NCBI GenBank assembly: GCA_009760855.2
Contig: WPIO01000178.1
Location: 99,501 to 163,500, forward strand
Direction: 5' to 3'
DNA length: 64,000 bases
DNA from: Cristatella mucedo
Lineage: Eukaryota > Bryozoa > Phylactolaemata > Cristatellidae
Below, in pieces: positions 61,736 to 64,000 of the stretch; position 1 is the stretch's first letter, and each line of letters starts with the position of its first letter. The position numbers and the translations under genes are program-made. The notes under the pieces are model-generated. The model did not search any database. It was not told the origin of the DNA and was given only the letters and a program-made list of their open reading frames with translations.

Positions 61736-62120
61736 ATCTTCTCGGCCGAGCCCCTAAAAATTGGTGACCCTGATCGTTGACTCGACACGAAACCTTTTGC
61801 ACACCAACGACTCTACTCGATCACACAACTAGGCGACAAACCTACCACGACCAACCGCTGTCGTCGTCTCAATCACCACTTGCCTGTGGGGGCCCCCCCC
61901 CGCATCGTTCATCGTCCACGTCGCACCACTGCGGTCAGCGGGCGTGCTCGCTGGCTGCAGTGGTGCTCGCTACAATACAGGTGCGACGCCAATACAAAAG
62001 CATGCCAAATTGCTTGCACAGCTGATACCGCAAGTGACCGCCGGCAGACTCGTTTAGCAAGCTGACAGCAGCTCACACTCTGATCTGATCTTTTCCTAGT
62101 GGTTGTATGCAATGCTTACA

Positions 62121-62244
62121 GGGTCATGGGTGGCTTGGGACGTCTGCCTCGTTGGGCTCAGCGGTGGCTTGCCGATCGTCGGCGGCTGCACGGTCGCCTA
62201 CCCCCTCCTCCTCCGAAGAGAATTCCTCGAATACCGCCACCAGG
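62121..62244 (+). other. Possible exon with strong splice signals
   Basis: A pyrimidine-containing acceptor (atgcttacag) and a strong donor (CACCAG|gtgagg) bound 124 bp that is open in all three frames (for example RLPRWAQRWLADRRRLHGRL). Frame and product are undecided. No partner exon was identified. Confidence 0.35.
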
Positions 62245-62311
62245 TGAGGCCAACAGACAATCGTGGTGAAGTGACAGTTACAGTAATATTGCCCTAGTGT
62301 TGTATCACTTG

Positions 62312-62558
62312 TGTGATGGCAGTGCCAAAAGAAGGCTTACGAATTGCAAGTCAAGAAATTATATCTAGGCACAGGTTTAACACGTAATACAGTGGCACCG
62401 TGTCACATAATAATAATAATAATAATGCACTTGATAAAGTATTATGATTATTATTATTGTTAGGTGACACGGTGCCACTGTATTACGCGTTAAACCTGTG
62501 CCCAGATATAATTTCTTGACTTGCAATTCGTAAACCTCCTTTTGGCACTGCCATCACA
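62312..62558. repeat. Large inverted repeat (about 96-bp arms) around a LINE-tail spacer
   Basis: Arm 1 (62312-62407) starts TGTGATGGCAGTGCC and ends GTGGCACCGTGTCAC. Arm 2 (about 62463-62558) is its reverse complement with only a few mismatches and one-base gaps. The 55-bp spacer holds (AAT)n, GCACTTGATAAAG and ATTATGATTATTATTATTG, so it can also pair with itself. The whole unit can fold into one long hairpin. Confidence 0.93.
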
Positions 62559-62569
62559 GTGACTATGGG

Positions 62570-63165
62570 TCAGGTAGCCAATGCCTCAGGATACCACACC
62601 TGACAGCCTGTCCCCTCACACGGCCGGCCACAGTGCCTCCCCTGGCGGAAAGGTGTAGAGCAGCTAAGCAATGAAGTAGCAACTAAACGACCACTCACGT
62701 AACACCTAAGGTAGCCTACGCCAAGCAGACTAGCTATGGCTACGAGTCTTAGCGATTTGGCCGACGATAGTCCACGATCCCTCATGATATAGAATAAGTA
62801 AACGAACGCTGGAGGCCAACAATCACTGAGCTGACGTTCCTCTAAGGAAGCCGACATTCCTCTAAGGAAGCCGACATTCCTCTAAGGAAGCCGACATTCC
62901 TCTAAGGAAGCTGACCTTTGTGTCTGAGCAAGAGGACCCAGCAGTAGAGTTAGGACCATACACATGAGAGTCGGTAGCCACGACACGATGAACAGATCTT
63001 GGCAAGTATTCTTTGCGAGTAAGCTGAGACTAACACAATTAGGACCCGAACATGGAAGATGCTGCAACCCATTTGTAACCCCCAGACGCCAGGCTGTCCA
63101 ATATGATTTTTCGGAAACGGATATTCGGCATAAAATATAGGCCTATTACGGTTGCCCATCCGCAC
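62570..63165 (-). CDS. Unrecognised membrane-protein-like frames
   Basis: Minus-strand frames carry hydrophobic stretches: one at 63067-62882 (IVSWLPTLMCMVLTLLLGPL) and one at 62857-62570 (CWPPAFVYLFYIMRDRGLSS, then LRLVAIASLLGVGYL). They are joined by the 20-bp repeats at 62841-62920. The second has a faint resemblance to OCIA-domain proteins (EERQLSDC ... GYL), too weak to name. Exon structure was not resolved, and coding status is uncertain. Confidence 0.3.
62841..62920. repeat. 20-bp tandem repeat, four units
   Basis: Unit TCTAAGGAAGCCGACATTCC four times, the last diverged. Twenty is not a multiple of three, so the repeat rotates reading frame on each unit. Confidence 0.93.
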
Positions 63166-63169
63166 TAGT

Positions 63170-64000
63170 AGTACACTAGCACCAGTGACATAGGCATTGT
63201 GTTATGCACACGCTCTGCAAGCAAAACGCGTCACGATCAGCAGCATTCTTGCTGCAGCCCAACTTTCTGACACCGCTCGCCACATTATCACTGCCAGCTA
63301 TGAACTAGCCATCATCAGTGCCAATGCCATTGCAGAGATTATTTGTTCAAAGTGGGATTCTGTCGCTCTTCTCGAAATCTTATGAAGATGAGAATTATTA
63401 CTAACTTTAATTTGCTGCTCGAATGCATGTCGAATATACGATTGCAATATACCATCTGCGATATCCACTGTTTTACATTGTAGGCAGGGCTTGCTACTGC
63501 TGGTGAGCAAGTCTTCTCCATCCAAGTTTCGTGGAGGTTGAACAAAATGTTGTAAGGCCATATATGCTTGTTGGTGTAAACAGATGGTACAGATTCACAG
63601 GCACACTCACACGTGTCCATCGACTCAGGTCAAACATTCAGTTGCTATCCACTCTCAAGCACTCAGGAGCTTGGCAAAACATACATGGAAAACCTGTGCT
63701 GACTTCGTACAGCAGCTTTCAATTGGATTGACTCCTATCAATCAACGTGAACTGGCTGGGTTCTATATCCATTTGCCGGGAGTCCATTCAGGGACCGGAC
63801 TTTACTATTGCCTGAATTGAAAGTGATGGCAGTGAGTGACAGGCCAATAGAAGCATGCACTTAATCCAATATGCTTGCAATCCTGCCTTAACATTTATGA
63901 TGAACTTAAGGAGTGAAGGAATGATTTATTCAGTCGATCATCACAGCAACATGATGCCATCTAACATGGCCAAAAGTACGATCCATGTCAAAAGTTCGTG
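63170..64000. other. No gene recognised
   Basis: A plus-strand frame at 63197-63385 (ARHIITASYELAIISANAIA) and one at 63584-63820 are protein-like but unrecognised. They could belong to a gene continuing past the right edge. Confidence 0.35.

Noticed and set aside
62570-62857. OCIA-domain protein assignment
   Set aside because: Only EER...C and a GYL segment agree; spacing and the SFW signature are missing.

Overview
The window is a piece of a metazoan nuclear genome. The evidence is spliced genes with GT-AG introns (CEP290, TEX2, ATP synthase subunit f), intronic box C/D snoRNAs, (CA)n, (GA)n and (AT)n microsatellites, and dense decayed non-LTR retrotransposons. Nothing bacterial or viral is seen. 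The species cannot be named. The mix of CR1/L2-like LINEs, tRNA-derived SINEs, gypsy and BEL-type scraps and a pogo/Tigger-type transposon suits an invertebrate or basal chordate, which is an inference.

Layout. 1-10.7 kb: repeats only (LINE remnants at 37-498 and 2227-3935, a MITE near 6.7 kb). 10.8-12.8 kb: a plus-strand, probably non-coding, snoRNA host gene with seven exons. Five of its six introns carry one box C/D snoRNA each, and every snoRNA ends 70-73 nt before the next exon. 12.8-16.4 kb: SINEs and LINE tails. 16.5-21.0 kb: plus-strand C-terminal exons of CEP290, a ciliary transition-zone coiled-coil protein. 21.5-34.0 kb: minus-strand TEX2, an ER-anchored SMP-domain lipid-transfer protein. 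Its last eight exons were rebuilt with every splice phase agreeing. The two genes converge, with 534 bp between stop codons. 34-48 kb: retroelement scraps (gypsy integrase end, RNase H/linker fragment), MITE, SINEs, LINEs and a few unrecognised minus-strand reading frames. 48.3-49.2 kb: minus-strand ATP synthase subunit f in four exons, complete. 50-64 kb: a short LTR-type element, LINE remnants, a local duplication, a Tigger-type remnant, a large inverted repeat and some unrecognised open frames.

The recognised genes share no pathway; this looks like ordinary gene order in a repeat-rich genome. The best candidate for something new is the snoRNA cluster. Three near-identical C/D RNAs of unknown target lie beside two others whose two guides appear complementary to abutting stretches of the universal 18S rRNA 530-loop sequence. 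Exon boundaries were worked out by hand from splice consensus, reading phase and remembered family motifs; no database was searched.
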